From: Candidatus Omnitrophica bacterium CG08_land_8_20_14_0_20_41_16
GTDB lineage: Bacteria > Omnitrophota > Gorgyraeia > Gygaellales > Profunditerraquicolaceae
Length of the DNA: 34,173 nt
Reading direction: 5' to 3'
Assembly: GCA_002774445.1 (NCBI GenBank)
Contig: PEYI01000056.1
Span: 1 to 34,173, forward strand
The notes beneath the pieces were generated by a model. It was given only the letters and a program-made list of their open reading frames with translations, was not told the DNA's origin and ran no database searches. Shown here one piece after another: positions 1 to 7,221 of this stretch (position 1 is its first letter; each line of letters starts with the position of its first letter). Both the position numbers and the translations under genes were made by a program.

Positions 1-167
1 TGTGTTGCTCAATACTTATACTTCTTTTGTGACTCAGGGGGGTAAGAATGTATTGACCGATCCCTATTTTTTTAAATACAAGAGCGTAGCACACCTACTA
101 ATTAATACTGTTATTGCTAAGAAAACCTTACTGCACCTTGACTAATGGGGACCATTACAGTTTGAAC

Positions 168-192
168 GTCACAAAAGTCCACCTTTTGCGAC
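168..192. other. Isolated stem-loop in the gene-free left end
   Basis: Bases 1-272 hold no gene I can support. The one clear structure is an inverted repeat with 10-base arms at 168-177 and 183-192, one mismatch, and the loop TCCAC. No T-tract follows on either strand, so it is not a convincing terminator. The surrounding sequence has the look of a decayed mobile-element end, but I see no transposase and no paired terminal repeat. Confidence 0.3.
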
Positions 193-272
193 GCTTAACT
201 AATGTTTGAACTAAACGGTTGGACCCACACAGCGCGCGAGGACAATCCGCTTGACTCAATTGTTATATGTTT

Positions 273-958
273 TTATTTTTTCCTCTTTTTGGATTGCTTT
301 CGCAACTCCCATAAATGTTCTATTGGATTTTCTGATAAAATTTTTTTAAGCGAGGAACCTTTTCTTCTATTGCACTTTTTATGTATAAGTCTTAGATTTT
401 CAACTGTAGAACAACCACCTTTAAAGAATGGAATAATGTGATCGAATTCGGCTTGGTTATCAGATACGGGTTTACAGCATTCTTGACAAATTTGTCCGTC
501 ACGTCGAACCACTTTCAATATTACGTCTCTCGGAATGGAACGACTGGTTTTTGGTCTCTGTTAATGGTTCAGCTACAAAATATACAGGGCATACATGACC
601 AAAAACTCTACAAGCAGCTTCTATCAATACTCTAGGTATTTTTTCTGGATAGTCGCTTGTTTTGAATTCTTTAACATCCTTGGTGAACCATTTCTTTCTT
701 GTTTTATCAAGAGTAGCTCCATTCCCCAATATTCCAGTTTTGAGACAAATTTTCAAATACTCATTATGCTCTTTGGCTTCTTCTCTCAACACTGGCAGAA
801 GCGGAAAATCTTCAATCACAGGACCATAAGGACAATAATGTAATTCCCAACATGGTTTACATAATTCCTTGGTGCGTTTTCCCCAATCAGATAAAAGCTC
901 TTTTTCTTTAATGTTGGGTTTGTACCCTAAAGATCTTTTTATTAAGGGAGCATTTCAT
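273..958 (-). pseudogene. HNH endonuclease gene broken by two frameshifts
   Basis: Three reading-frame pieces join into one protein of about 228 residues. The C-terminal piece (ending at 273) has the HNH core: two C-x2-C pairs, a central DHIIP, then N and H-x2-CN before KG. The middle piece begins with a cysteine motif, ELCKPCWELHYCPYGP, before any start codon. An ATG at 956-958 gives a plausible N-terminus, MKCSLNK. The breaks fall at two A5 runs on the minus strand (548-552 and 936-940); removing one A from each restores a single frame through all three pieces. HNH proteins cut DNA in restriction, homing or phage settings, and the role here is unknown. It lies downstream of acsB after a gap and is not obviously part of that operon. 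It is either a decaying gene or two homopolymer errors in the assembly. Confidence 0.7.
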
Positions 959-1030
959 TTTTAAATTTTTTCATATAACAATTAATATCCGAACTCTTTT
1001 TTTCTTTGAAATTTCTTTGTAAGGATTAAG

Positions 1031-1090
1031 TTATCTTTCCGCCAGCATCTCTACCGCCTCTTCTAAATCTTCCGGAGATGAGCGCGTAAT
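1031..1090 (-). pseudogene. Possible C-terminal remnant of a lost gene after acsB
   Basis: A short open frame ends with residues reading TRSSPEDLEEAVEMLAER and a TAA stop, which looks like a natural helical C-terminus. A stop at 1091-1093 closes the same frame upstream, and a palindrome (1097-1111) lies between it and acsB. A GAGGAG sequence just after the acsB stop could be the former ribosome site of the lost gene. This is inference from a very short stretch. Confidence 0.3.
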
Positions 1091-1096
1091 TTACGA

Positions 1097-1111
1097 TCCG
1101 CCGCAGGCGGA
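1097..1111. repeat. Small GC-rich palindrome TCCGCC-gca-GGCGGA
   Basis: Perfect 6-base arms with a 3-base loop lie 19 bases beyond the acsB stop codon. The same CCGCC/GGCGG style of hairpin occurs inside queA (11801-11821) and infB (18643-18659), so it belongs to a dispersed class. No T-tract follows on the minus strand, so it is not a standard terminator. Confidence 0.6.
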
Positions 1112-1130
1112 GAGTAAGCTATCTCCTCAC

Positions 1131-3284
1131 TTACATTAAAGGCTTCATTGAAATTGCCGGATGTTTAACCTTATTTAGGAAACTTAACAGCTCATCCGAA
1201 GTCGTAGCAACTGTTTCATCCGCAATCTGTTCCAACAAATTCGGTTCCCCTATTTCACAAGCCAGCTTCTTTAATCTCTCCCCTAATAATTCCTTTAATT
1301 CTTTAGGCATCCAAACTAACCGCCTTAATCCTCCCTCAGCTGAAATAAACTTCTTACTCAAGATATATAATTTCCCTATTCCCAAGAATCCAGGAGTCTG
1401 CACCCCCCCTCCCACTAACCCGGCTAAAGTAGTAAAACTCATGCCCGAAGGAGTCATACCGGAATAATCGCGATGCACTACCATAACACCGTTAGCCTCG
1501 GGAATAATCGCGACAATACACTCAAAGCAGCCGCAAGATGACATCGGAGAATCCATTAAAGAATACATACTCACTTTATCTATGCTTTTATTAGACTTAT
1601 TTTTTACAAATTCATTTATATTATCCCACTGGCCCAATCTTTTATCCAAAACCCGGCCTTTTGGTATAGGTTGATTCGGGCCCGTAGGCATAATCTCAAA
1701 AGCCGCCTTGGCATCCAACCACGAATATGCCCCGCATAAGCCTAAACGTTCGGGGGTAACGACACAAACATGGTTAGGCGCAAAGGACTGGCAGAGTAAA
1801 CAGGAAAAGTAAGTGTCTACACTTTCATCGGTCATCCCGCTAAGGCGCTCGTCGCGCTCGTCGAAAACCTTCTTTGCTTTGCCTTGCAATTTCTCAACAT
1901 CCTCTTTTTTAGTATATAAATTGACCTGAACTTTATCTACGATTGCGCTATATTCCTGATGCAGCATGGCATGTAGTATTACACCTATATGTTTTAATCT
2001 GAAACCCTTGGTAAAAGCGTCCTTGCTTATCCGAATCCAGTTCATATCGCGCTGGCCCACATGCATTAAACCCATAGCATAATTTACAAAACGGTGTATC
2101 TGGCGTTCTAAGACCGGCTCAAAGTCATTTTGCATTTTGCGGCCGTAAACATCTACGATAATAGCCAATGGCAGAGACTTGCTCCCCGGCTCTAAGCGAT
2201 CAATATCCGGGCCGGTTAGCTCAACCTTGCCATCCTCTACTTCATCTTCTTTTTTTGAAGTTAAAAATTCAAAGGCCAAACTCGCCCGGCCTCCGAATTC
2301 AACTTGCAATTGTTCTTTTCTTACCCTCTCTCCTTCAAACGCCGCGGCGTACGGAACAGGCACAGCCACTTCCGCCATCTTTACTTTAATCCCGCGGGTA
2401 ATGATACATTTAGAAGGAAGTTTTTTATAATCTTTCTCCGTTACTAAAGCCTCAAACAGAGTCGTATCAATTTTACCTAACTGCGGGACATCTAAATCCG
2501 TTATGACAGGCAGGCCGAATGCCAGCCCGCCAAAGCCTGTTGCCACAATCACTTCATCTACATGACCTAAGAGCAAGATGAAAGCCGGGACGCGGTTACG
2601 GATATATTCCGCTATCCCCTGCCATTGCCCGGGCTTAAAACCACCGTAAATTAAAGGCGCGCGCACCGCAAAGTTTACCGCATAAATTACGGATAAATAA
2701 TCGCTGCCTAAAGGAACAATATAATTCTCTAAGCCTAATTCTACACCCTTGCCTTCTAACTGCTTTTGTAAAGTATTTCCTTTAATATTACCGGCTAAGA
2801 GGCTGACAATACCTTTAGATTGAAAATCGCGGATTAAGCCAACTGCCGAAGGAGCGTCTTTTGCCGGCCCTAAAATTACGGCTATACCGGATATTCTCCC
2901 ATCAACAAGCTGCAGCCCCAAAGAGCGCAGGATTTTATCCGGGATAAAGCCTATTCCGTCTTTAGGATGATCGTTGTTTAGCACTGCCAAAGCTGCCAAT
3001 ATTTCTTCGCAAAGCAAAGTAGCAATACCCTTATTAAATATTCCGCCTAAGTAAGGAATCAAATTTAACCCTTCAATTTCTTTTAGAACTTTAACTAAAT
3101 CACCCAAACTCTTAACCTCTATATTAAGCAAGGCATTAATTAAGGGCAGGTAATAATTCGTCTCCGGGAAAGAAACCTGCGCATCTTTGCAGGACTTAGC
3201 AATCGCCGCATCCAGCGATTTACGGGTTAAATTTAATACCGCGTCCGCACCTTTCTCACCTAACTGCGTTAATATCTCTGACAT
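1131..3284 (-). CDS. acsB: Acetyl-CoA synthase, bacterial type (CO dehydrogenase/ACS complex)
   Basis: This is the Wood-Ljungdahl enzyme that joins CO, a methyl group from the corrinoid protein and CoA into acetyl-CoA. At 717 residues it has the full three-domain bacterial length (Moorella is 729), not the short archaeal CdhC form. All nickel-iron A-cluster ligands are present: C495, C498, C507 and C517, then C584-G585-C586. The spacings equal those of the Moorella enzyme (506/509/518/528/595-597). The start is well placed, with AGGAG about 6 bases upstream. It overlaps the preceding oxidoreductase gene by 29 bases and is the last gene of the metF run. The partner genes acsA, acsC, acsD and acsE are not in the window. 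No missing residue suggests loss of function. Confidence 0.97.
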   Translation of the reverse strand: MSEILTQLGEKGADAVLNLTRKSLDAAIAKSCKDAQVSFPETNYYLPLINALLNIEVKSLGDLVKVLKEIEGLNLIPYLGGIFNKGIATLLCEEILAALAVLNNDHPKDGIGFIPDKILRSLGLQLVDGRISGIAVILGPAKDAPSAVGLIRDFQSKGIVSLLAGNIKGNTLQKQLEGKGVELGLENYIVPLGSDYLSVIYAVNFAVRAPLIYGGFKPGQWQGIAEYIRNRVPAFILLLGHVDEVIVATGFGGLAFGLPVITDLDVPQLGKIDTTLFEALVTEKDYKKLPSKCIITRGIKVKMAEVAVPVPYAAAFEGERVRKEQLQVEFGGRASLAFEFLTSKKEDEVEDGKVELTGPDIDRLEPGSKSLPLAIIVDVYGRKMQNDFEPVLERQIHRFVNYAMGLMHVGQRDMNWIRISKDAFTKGFRLKHIGVILHAMLHQEYSAIVDKVQVNLYTKKEDVEKLQGKAKKVFDERDERLSGMTDESVDTYFSCLLCQSFAPNHVCVVTPERLGLCGAYSWLDAKAAFEIMPTGPNQPIPKGRVLDKRLGQWDNINEFVKNKSNKSIDKVSMYSLMDSPMSSCGCFECIVAIIPEANGVMVVHRDYSGMTPSGMSFTTLAGLVGGGVQTPGFLGIGKLYILSKKFISAEGGLRRLVWMPKELKELLGERLKKLACEIGEPNLLEQIADETVATTSDELLSFLNKVKHPAISMKPLM

Positions 3285-4137
3285 TTTCTTCTCCTAATTT
3301 GTTAATTATGTGATCCACCAGCATCATACTTATTACTACGCTATCCTTACGCACGACACTTCCGCAGGCAAAAATATCCACATTATTGGTGCGCATCCAT
3401 CCGTTCACCAGTACAAAATCATCTTTAACCTGAATATCCGTATTTTTTAAGAAGTCAATATTTGATTTATAGTTATCCATAAATAAAACCGCGCATACAC
3501 CTAATGCCTTGCCGCTGGCTAACTTAACCGCCTGAGTTTCCCCCTCGCCGATTATCTCTTGCACAGAATCATGAATAACTTCTGTGTTCTGAGGAATTTG
3601 GGAAGGATCAAATGCAACGCGGCTTAAAAGTTTTATCTCAACACCATACTTTTCCGAGACTGCCTCGGCCAATTTCAGCGCAAAACTATTGCTGCCCACA
3701 ATACAAACCGGATGCGCTATATAACGTTTAAGGAAATCCTTAGCGTCATCCAAGGTATAAAGCCGGTAAACACCTTCTTTTTTAGCGCCCGGGAGATCGG
3801 GGATAACCGGACCCCTGCCGGAAGCAATCACCAAGATATCGTAGTTAATACTGCCTTTGTCCTTAAAATAAACCAGCTCCTTCTGGATATTGAGGCCTCC
3901 GGCTTTCTTGTTCTTAATAAGGTTTATATTTTGCTTTGAGTAATCTTCCTCATTACAGAGGAAAATATCTTTTTCGCTTATTGTCCCGCTTATAAGGTCT
4001 GGTAGTTTTAAATGGTCATAGGCAGGATAATTCTCCTCGCTAATCAGGGTTATTTTGCACGCCTTATTCTTTTCTCTTAAACGCCAGGCGACGTTATGCC
4101 CCGAAACCGAAGCTCCGATAATAACTATATTATTCAT
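3256..4137 (-). CDS. Short FAD/NAD(P)-type oxidoreductase with degenerate cofactor motifs
   Basis: The 293-residue protein has the two-Rossmann layout of NAD(P)H-nitrite reductase/rubredoxin reductase relatives but lacks their C-terminal dimerisation domain. The FAD motif is GASVSG (8-13) instead of GxGxxG. The middle ATG-type motif is weakened (IASGRGPVIPDLPG). The NAD motif is GSNSFA (148-153). The late A-x-GD motif that contacts FAD reads ACGSV, so the acidic residue is Ser260. It could still bind FAD loosely, or serve as a structural or electron-relay partner. It overlaps metF by 4 bases (ATGA) and acsB by 29, so it is translationally coupled to both. An electron-transfer role with MetF or the CODH/ACS complex is inferred from context. 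The family is clear; the specific substrate is not. Confidence 0.8.
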   Translation of the reverse strand: MNNIVIIGASVSGHNVAWRLREKNKACKITLISEENYPAYDHLKLPDLISGTISEKDIFLCNEEDYSKQNINLIKNKKAGGLNIQKELVYFKDKGSINYDILVIASGRGPVIPDLPGAKKEGVYRLYTLDDAKDFLKRYIAHPVCIVGSNSFALKLAEAVSEKYGVEIKLLSRVAFDPSQIPQNTEVIHDSVQEIIGEGETQAVKLASGKALGVCAVLFMDNYKSNIDFLKNTDIQVKDDFVLVNGWMRTNNVDIFACGSVVRKDSVVISMMLVDHIINKLGEENVRDINAVR

Positions 4138-5003
4138 AGCGCCGAGGCGTCTAATACGCGCGGTACCACTTTACCCCATCCAATTGACATAATATGTATT
4201 CCGTCGCATATAGGTTTTAATTCTTTGATCAGGCGTGAGGCGATTTCAACTGACCGCGCTACTTTATCCTGCGCCCCTTCTATTTCTTTAATTAAATTAT
4301 CCGGAACAAATACGCCGGCAACATTTTTATTCATATATTTAGCCATACCTGCGGACTTAAGCAAGACTATACCCGCCATAATTTTAGTTTTTAGGTGTTT
4401 GGTTTTATTTAAGAAATTCTCAAAAACTTTTAGGTCATAAACTGCCTGAGTCTGGAAAAATTCGGCGCCCGCGGCGATTTTCTTCTCCATCTTCATAATC
4501 TGGGGCTCTAAAGGGTCTGCGCCGGGATTGACTACCGCACCTAAGCAGAATTTCGGTGACGCCCCAAGTAGTTTATTCTCATTCATATCAGAACCTTCCT
4601 GAAGTCTCCTTGCTGCCTGCAGCAATTGTACCGAATCCAAGTCAAATACTGGCTTGGCATTCGGATGGTCGCCTAAAGTAGTATGGTCTCCGGTAAGTAT
4701 CAAAACATTTTCAATACCTAAAGCGGCGGCGGACAAAAGGTCTGATTGCAGCGCTAAACGGTTGCGGTCGCGGCAGGCCATCTGAAATATCGGCTCAAAA
4801 CCATGCTGCTTTAAGATGCTGCATACTGCGAGCGAACCAAGGCGCATCACCGAACTCTGCAAATCCGTAACATTAATCGCATCAACGCGGGTGCGGATAA
4901 GCTCAGCATCTTCCAAAAGCTGCTTAGTCTCAATCCCTTTCGGCGGCCCAATCTCCGACGTCACCAAAAACTTCCCGGCTTGTAATTTTTCTTTGAAAGT
5001 CAT
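4134..5003 (-). CDS. metF: 5,10-methylenetetrahydrofolate reductase
   Basis: MetF reduces methylene-THF to methyl-THF, the methyl donor for acetyl-CoA synthesis (and for methionine). The protein has 289 residues, close to the family norm, and folds as a TIM barrel. The catalytic glutamate lies in TSEIGPPKG (residue 17). The FAD-binding barrel motifs include DAINVTDLQ, QMACRDRNR, LILTGDH and the FQTQAVYD strand. No strong ribosome site precedes the ATG; the leader reads AAAGTAAT. The small zinc subunit MetV found with some acetogen MetF proteins is not visible nearby. The next gene overlaps by 4 bases. Its place directly before the oxidoreductase and acsB points to the Wood-Ljungdahl methyl branch rather than only methionine synthesis. 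Confidence 0.95.
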   Translation of the reverse strand: MTFKEKLQAGKFLVTSEIGPPKGIETKQLLEDAELIRTRVDAINVTDLQSSVMRLGSLAVCSILKQHGFEPIFQMACRDRNRLALQSDLLSAAALGIENVLILTGDHTTLGDHPNAKPVFDLDSVQLLQAARRLQEGSDMNENKLLGASPKFCLGAVVNPGADPLEPQIMKMEKKIAAGAEFFQTQAVYDLKVFENFLNKTKHLKTKIMAGIVLLKSAGMAKYMNKNVAGVFVPDNLIKEIEGAQDKVARSVEIASRLIKELKPICDGIHIMSIGWGKVVPRVLDASAL

Positions 5004-5014
5004 ATTACTTTATA

Positions 5015-5188
5015 ATTTTAGCGGTCCTGTCTTGTCTTGTTCTCGCAGCACCGCTCGATTTTCCCCACCGAGGAAAATCTCGCTTGGAGTTTCTGCTCGC
5101 TCGCCCCGACTTTGTAATTAGCTTGGGCACCTTGGCCGCTCGCACAAACTACATGCTGCTCGAATCAAGCCAATCCACCCGCTAAAAT
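5015..5188 (-). ncRNA. Structured element, copy C (tandem-GA family)
   Basis: This fills the gap between the NYN gene and metF. The outer arms are ATTTTAGCGG / CCGCTAAAAT (5015-5024, 5179-5188). Inside, reading the minus strand, is the family's basal motif: CTTG, a bulged A, TTC, GA, GCAGCA on one side, opposite TGCTGC, GA, GAA, CAAG. This gives continuous pairs with tandem G-A/A-G pairs in the middle. CTTG/CAAG replaces the CGTG/CACG of the other two copies. A further hairpin pairs GATTTTCC with GGAAAATC. The centre differs from copies A and B, so this is a shorter or diverged member. It would form part of the metF leader if read through. Function unknown. Confidence 0.55.
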
Positions 5189-5199
5189 AGAAGCATCGT

Positions 5200-5811
5200 T
5201 TATTTCCATGTATTAGGACGAGCTAACTTAACGCCACCGTCTATGGTTACAACGTCTTCAAATTGACTAGTAGCTAAATGCTTTTCTTTCAACTTCATAT
5301 GAAAATCTACCACTTGTTTTAACTCTTCAGCTCGCCTCCCTATTGGAATTACCAAACCAATTCGTTTCTCAGGAAAAGTAGTTTTTACAGCTTGTATTGC
5401 CGGTATTAAATCGCTATCTCCAGAAACAATTATAGCGGTATCCCAAAGATCCTGGACAGCTGTTTGTAAAAGCTTAATAGCTATATTAACATCAGTCTGT
5501 TTTTCCTCAAAAATTTTGTATTGCTTGTGGCAAATTCGGCAGAACTTATCGACATATCTAAAAGCTCCAAAAACAACCTCAACACCTACAGATTGCAATG
5601 CTTTAACATATGTCTGATGCTTAACCAGCTTAACCTGATCCCAAGTAACATAGGTAGTAAAATAAAGTACCTTCTCGACTTTATCATGCGAGGTTACAAA
5701 ACAATGAGCTAACTTATTAAGATTAAGCCATTTATATTTATTGTAAAGTGGATTGGAATCTAAGGAGGGGTAGAGATTAAAACCGTCAATAAAAAAAGCT
5801 ATTCTATTCAT
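5200..5811 (-). CDS. NYN-domain (PIN-like, LabA/DUF88) putative ribonuclease
   Basis: The 203-residue protein has the acidic pattern of NYN nucleases: FIDGFNLY (D9), KQTDVNIAIKLL (D107) and SGDSDLIPAI (D132, D134). A C-x2-C-H (91-95) sits between strands and could bind zinc. Family members are metal-dependent RNases or RNA-binding proteins; the target here is unknown. The ATG has no ribosome-binding site and lies 9 bases after the T-tract of a terminator hairpin. Expression therefore appears to depend on read-through, or translation is inefficient. The gene has its own promoter (5888-5916), separating it from the folD run upstream. It is followed by structured element C. Confidence 0.85.
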   Translation of the reverse strand: MNRIAFFIDGFNLYPSLDSNPLYNKYKWLNLNKLAHCFVTSHDKVEKVLYFTTYVTWDQVKLVKHQTYVKALQSVGVEVVFGAFRYVDKFCRICHKQYKIFEEKQTDVNIAIKLLQTAVQDLWDTAIIVSGDSDLIPAIQAVKTTFPEKRIGLVIPIGRRAEELKQVVDFHMKLKEKHLATSQFEDVVTIDGGVKLARPNTWK

Positions 5812-5819
5812 AGGATAAT

Positions 5820-5848
5820 AAAAAACCCGAACTCACGAGAAGTTCGGG
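5820..5848 (-). terminator. Rho-independent terminator just before the NYN start codon
   Basis: On the minus strand, CCCGAACT pairs with AGTTCGGG (perfect 8 bp, 7-base loop) and six T residues follow at once (5825-5820). The start codon is 9 bases further on. It can end the short RNA described at 5820-5880 or act as an attenuator for the NYN gene. Confidence 0.8.
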
Positions 5849-5880
5849 GCCAGCAAGATACGAGATCTCGCTGGGATGAT
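5820..5880 (-). ncRNA. Candidate twin-hairpin small RNA or attenuator leader
   Basis: From the likely start near 5880 the transcript contains two back-to-back hairpins and a T-tract. Hairpin 1 (5850-5874) pairs CCAGCGAGAT with ATCTTGCTGG, with one G-U pair and the loop CTCGT. Hairpin 2 is the terminator at 5826-5848. Both loops contain CTCGT, which suggests a shared binding sequence rather than chance. The unit is complete: strong promoter, about 60 nt of structure, terminator. It could be a free small RNA or the attenuated leader of the NYN mRNA. I do not recognise it as a known family. Confidence 0.55.
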
Positions 5881-5887
5881 GACATTA

Positions 5888-5916
5888 TTTATACCACAAC
5901 TACGCATGACAGTCAA
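5888..5916 (-). promoter_or_regulatory. Sigma-70-type promoter for the NYN leader RNA
   Basis: On the minus strand TTGACT (5916-5911) and TATAAA (5893-5888) are separated by exactly 17 bases. The predicted start falls near 5880, just ahead of the first hairpin. Confidence 0.75.
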
Positions 5917-5940
5917 TCTTTTTCTTTCTATTCTGTTTAA

Positions 5941-5969
5941 AGTATACCACATAAATCCCGCTTTTTAAA
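5941..5969 (-). promoter_or_regulatory. Possible second, upstream promoter (extended -10)
   Basis: TGG-TATACT (minus strand, -10 at 5946-5941) has a weak -35, TTTAAA, 17 bases upstream (5969-5964). It would add a longer leader to the NYN transcript. The remaining sequence from 5970 to 6113 is AT-rich and holds nothing I can assign. Confidence 0.35.
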
Positions 5970-6113
5970 TGTTCAACCTACTTTATTTGTCTCGATAATT
6001 CCGGGTCACAATATTTAATTAACCCTCTCTTTGTAATTAAGTATTGTATCCCTATAATTCTTGATGATGATATTCTGCCCCTATTGGATCCGAAAATAAA
6101 TCCCATCTTAATA

Positions 6114-6342
6114 AATGAATCTGGCGTGATTTCGAGCGAATGGAGATTTTAGGCAAAGCAGCTCGAGTATTTTTGGGAATCCCGATGTCCCGCGAAAGCG
6201 TGACAATATCGGGACGGCGATGCTGTTCGAGTCCCGAGCAAGAGTGCGAGGGATGAGTTCAGCAGCCGCCAAAAATACGAGAGACCTTTGCCGTGCCCGT
6301 GAGGGCAAAATCGACCTGAGCGAGAAACACGGCAGATTCATT
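6114..6342 (+). ncRNA. Structured element, copy A (tandem-GA family)
   Basis: This 229-base element lies between folD and the NYN unit, read on the plus strand. The terminal arms are AATGAATCTG / CAGATTCATT. The basal motif pairs CGTG, bulged A, TTTC, GA, GC (6125-6137) with GC, GA, GAAA, CACG (6320-6331). Further stems are GATTTT/AAAATC, GGCAAAG/CTTTGCC and GTATTTTTGG/CCAAAAATAC. Next come CCCGAT/ATCGGG, enclosing a CGC-GAAA-GCG hairpin, and a domain whose tip has a second tandem GA motif. An extra GCCC-GTGA-GGGC hairpin sits in the 3' half. It is homologous to the copy at 11368-11583, with compensating changes in several stems. It points against the local genes. Function unknown. Confidence 0.65.
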
Positions 6343-6378
6343 AAAGAACAATTATATGTTAGGAACAGTTCCTTCAAT

Positions 6379-7221
6379 TTACTGCTGTAACTTTGCTGCT
6401 TCCACTAAGTTACGCATTAGCATTGTCACGGTTAATGGGCCGACGCCGCCGGGAACCGGCGTAATCCAGGAAGCGTGCTTTTCCGCTGGCTCAAACTCTA
6501 GATCACCGACAATCTTATCGGCTACCCGATTTATCCCGACATCAATCACAATTGCGCCTTCTTTCACCCAATCGCCTTTGATTAAACCCGCTTTTCCTAC
6601 TGCTACAATTAAAATCTCGGCAGTCCTGACGTGTTCTTCTAATTTTCCTGCCTTAGAGGTTCCAATATGGCAAACTGTAACTGTCGCGAATTTATCTAAT
6701 AATAAAAGTGAAAGCGGCTTGCCGACGATTTCACTGTGTCCAACCACTACTGCCTCTTTACCGTATAAATCTACGCCAGTTTCCTTTAATAACTCCATTA
6801 CTGCCGCAGCTGTGCAAGGCAAAATTTTCGCCTTGCCGAAAACAATCTTACCTATATTAACCGGATGCATACCTTCTACATCCTTTTCCGGTAAAATAAA
6901 CTGGCTGATTTTTTTATAGTCTATTTGTGCCGGTAAAGGCATCTGGATAATGATGCCGTTCACGGACTTATCGGCGTTTAATTTCTTGATAAAGTCAATC
7001 AGCGTAGCTTCACTGGTATCTTGAGCTAAATTATGCAATTTATACTCAATACCTAAATTTTCCGCGACTTTGGTCTGCGACTTGACATAGCTGACGGCAC
7101 CCGCATTCTCTCCGGCCATTATACTGGCTAAAACCGGCTTATGCTTTAAGGCTTGCACCTCTTGTTTTATTTCTTCTTTTATTTTCTCGGCTATGGGTTT
7201 ACCCTCTAATAATTTTGCCAA
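6379..7221 (-). CDS. folD: FolD: methylene-THF dehydrogenase, cyclohydrolase site altered
   Basis: The 280-residue protein has the FolD fold, with the nucleotide-binding motif VVVGHSEIVGKPLSLLL and the C-terminal PVPGGVGPLTVTMLMRN. In the active site, Y45 and the QMPLP glutamine are kept. The position of the catalytic lysine (E. coli K54, human K56) is Gln49, in SYVKSQTK. The second conserved acid (E. coli D121, human D125) is Glu, in KDVEG. From published mutants, loss of this lysine abolishes cyclohydrolase but can leave dehydrogenase activity. The start is TTG with GGAGG 6 bases upstream, inside the end of fchA (23-base overlap). FolD here probably works as the dehydrogenase while FchA supplies the cyclohydrolase step for the Wood-Ljungdahl methyl branch. 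Confidence 0.95.
   Translation of the reverse strand: MAKLLEGKPIAEKIKEEIKQEVQALKHKPVLASIMAGENAGAVSYVKSQTKVAENLGIEYKLHNLAQDTSEATLIDFIKKLNADKSVNGIIIQMPLPAQIDYKKISQFILPEKDVEGMHPVNIGKIVFGKAKILPCTAAAVMELLKETGVDLYGKEAVVVGHSEIVGKPLSLLLLDKFATVTVCHIGTSKAGKLEEHVRTAEILIVAVGKAGLIKGDWVKEGAIVIDVGINRVADKIVGDLEFEPAEKHASWITPVPGGVGPLTVTMLMRNLVEAAKLQQ

Noticed and set aside
1-272. Insertion-sequence end at the left edge
   Set aside because: Only a stem-loop is visible; there is no transposase and no matching terminal repeat.
6108-6377. 89-residue minus-strand frame in the folD-NYN gap
   Set aside because: It is the accidental translation of structured element A; stem bases change between copies without keeping the amino-acid sequence.
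6356-6919. 187-residue plus-strand frame
   Set aside because: It is fully antisense to folD, whose protein matches its family throughout; no independent evidence of coding.
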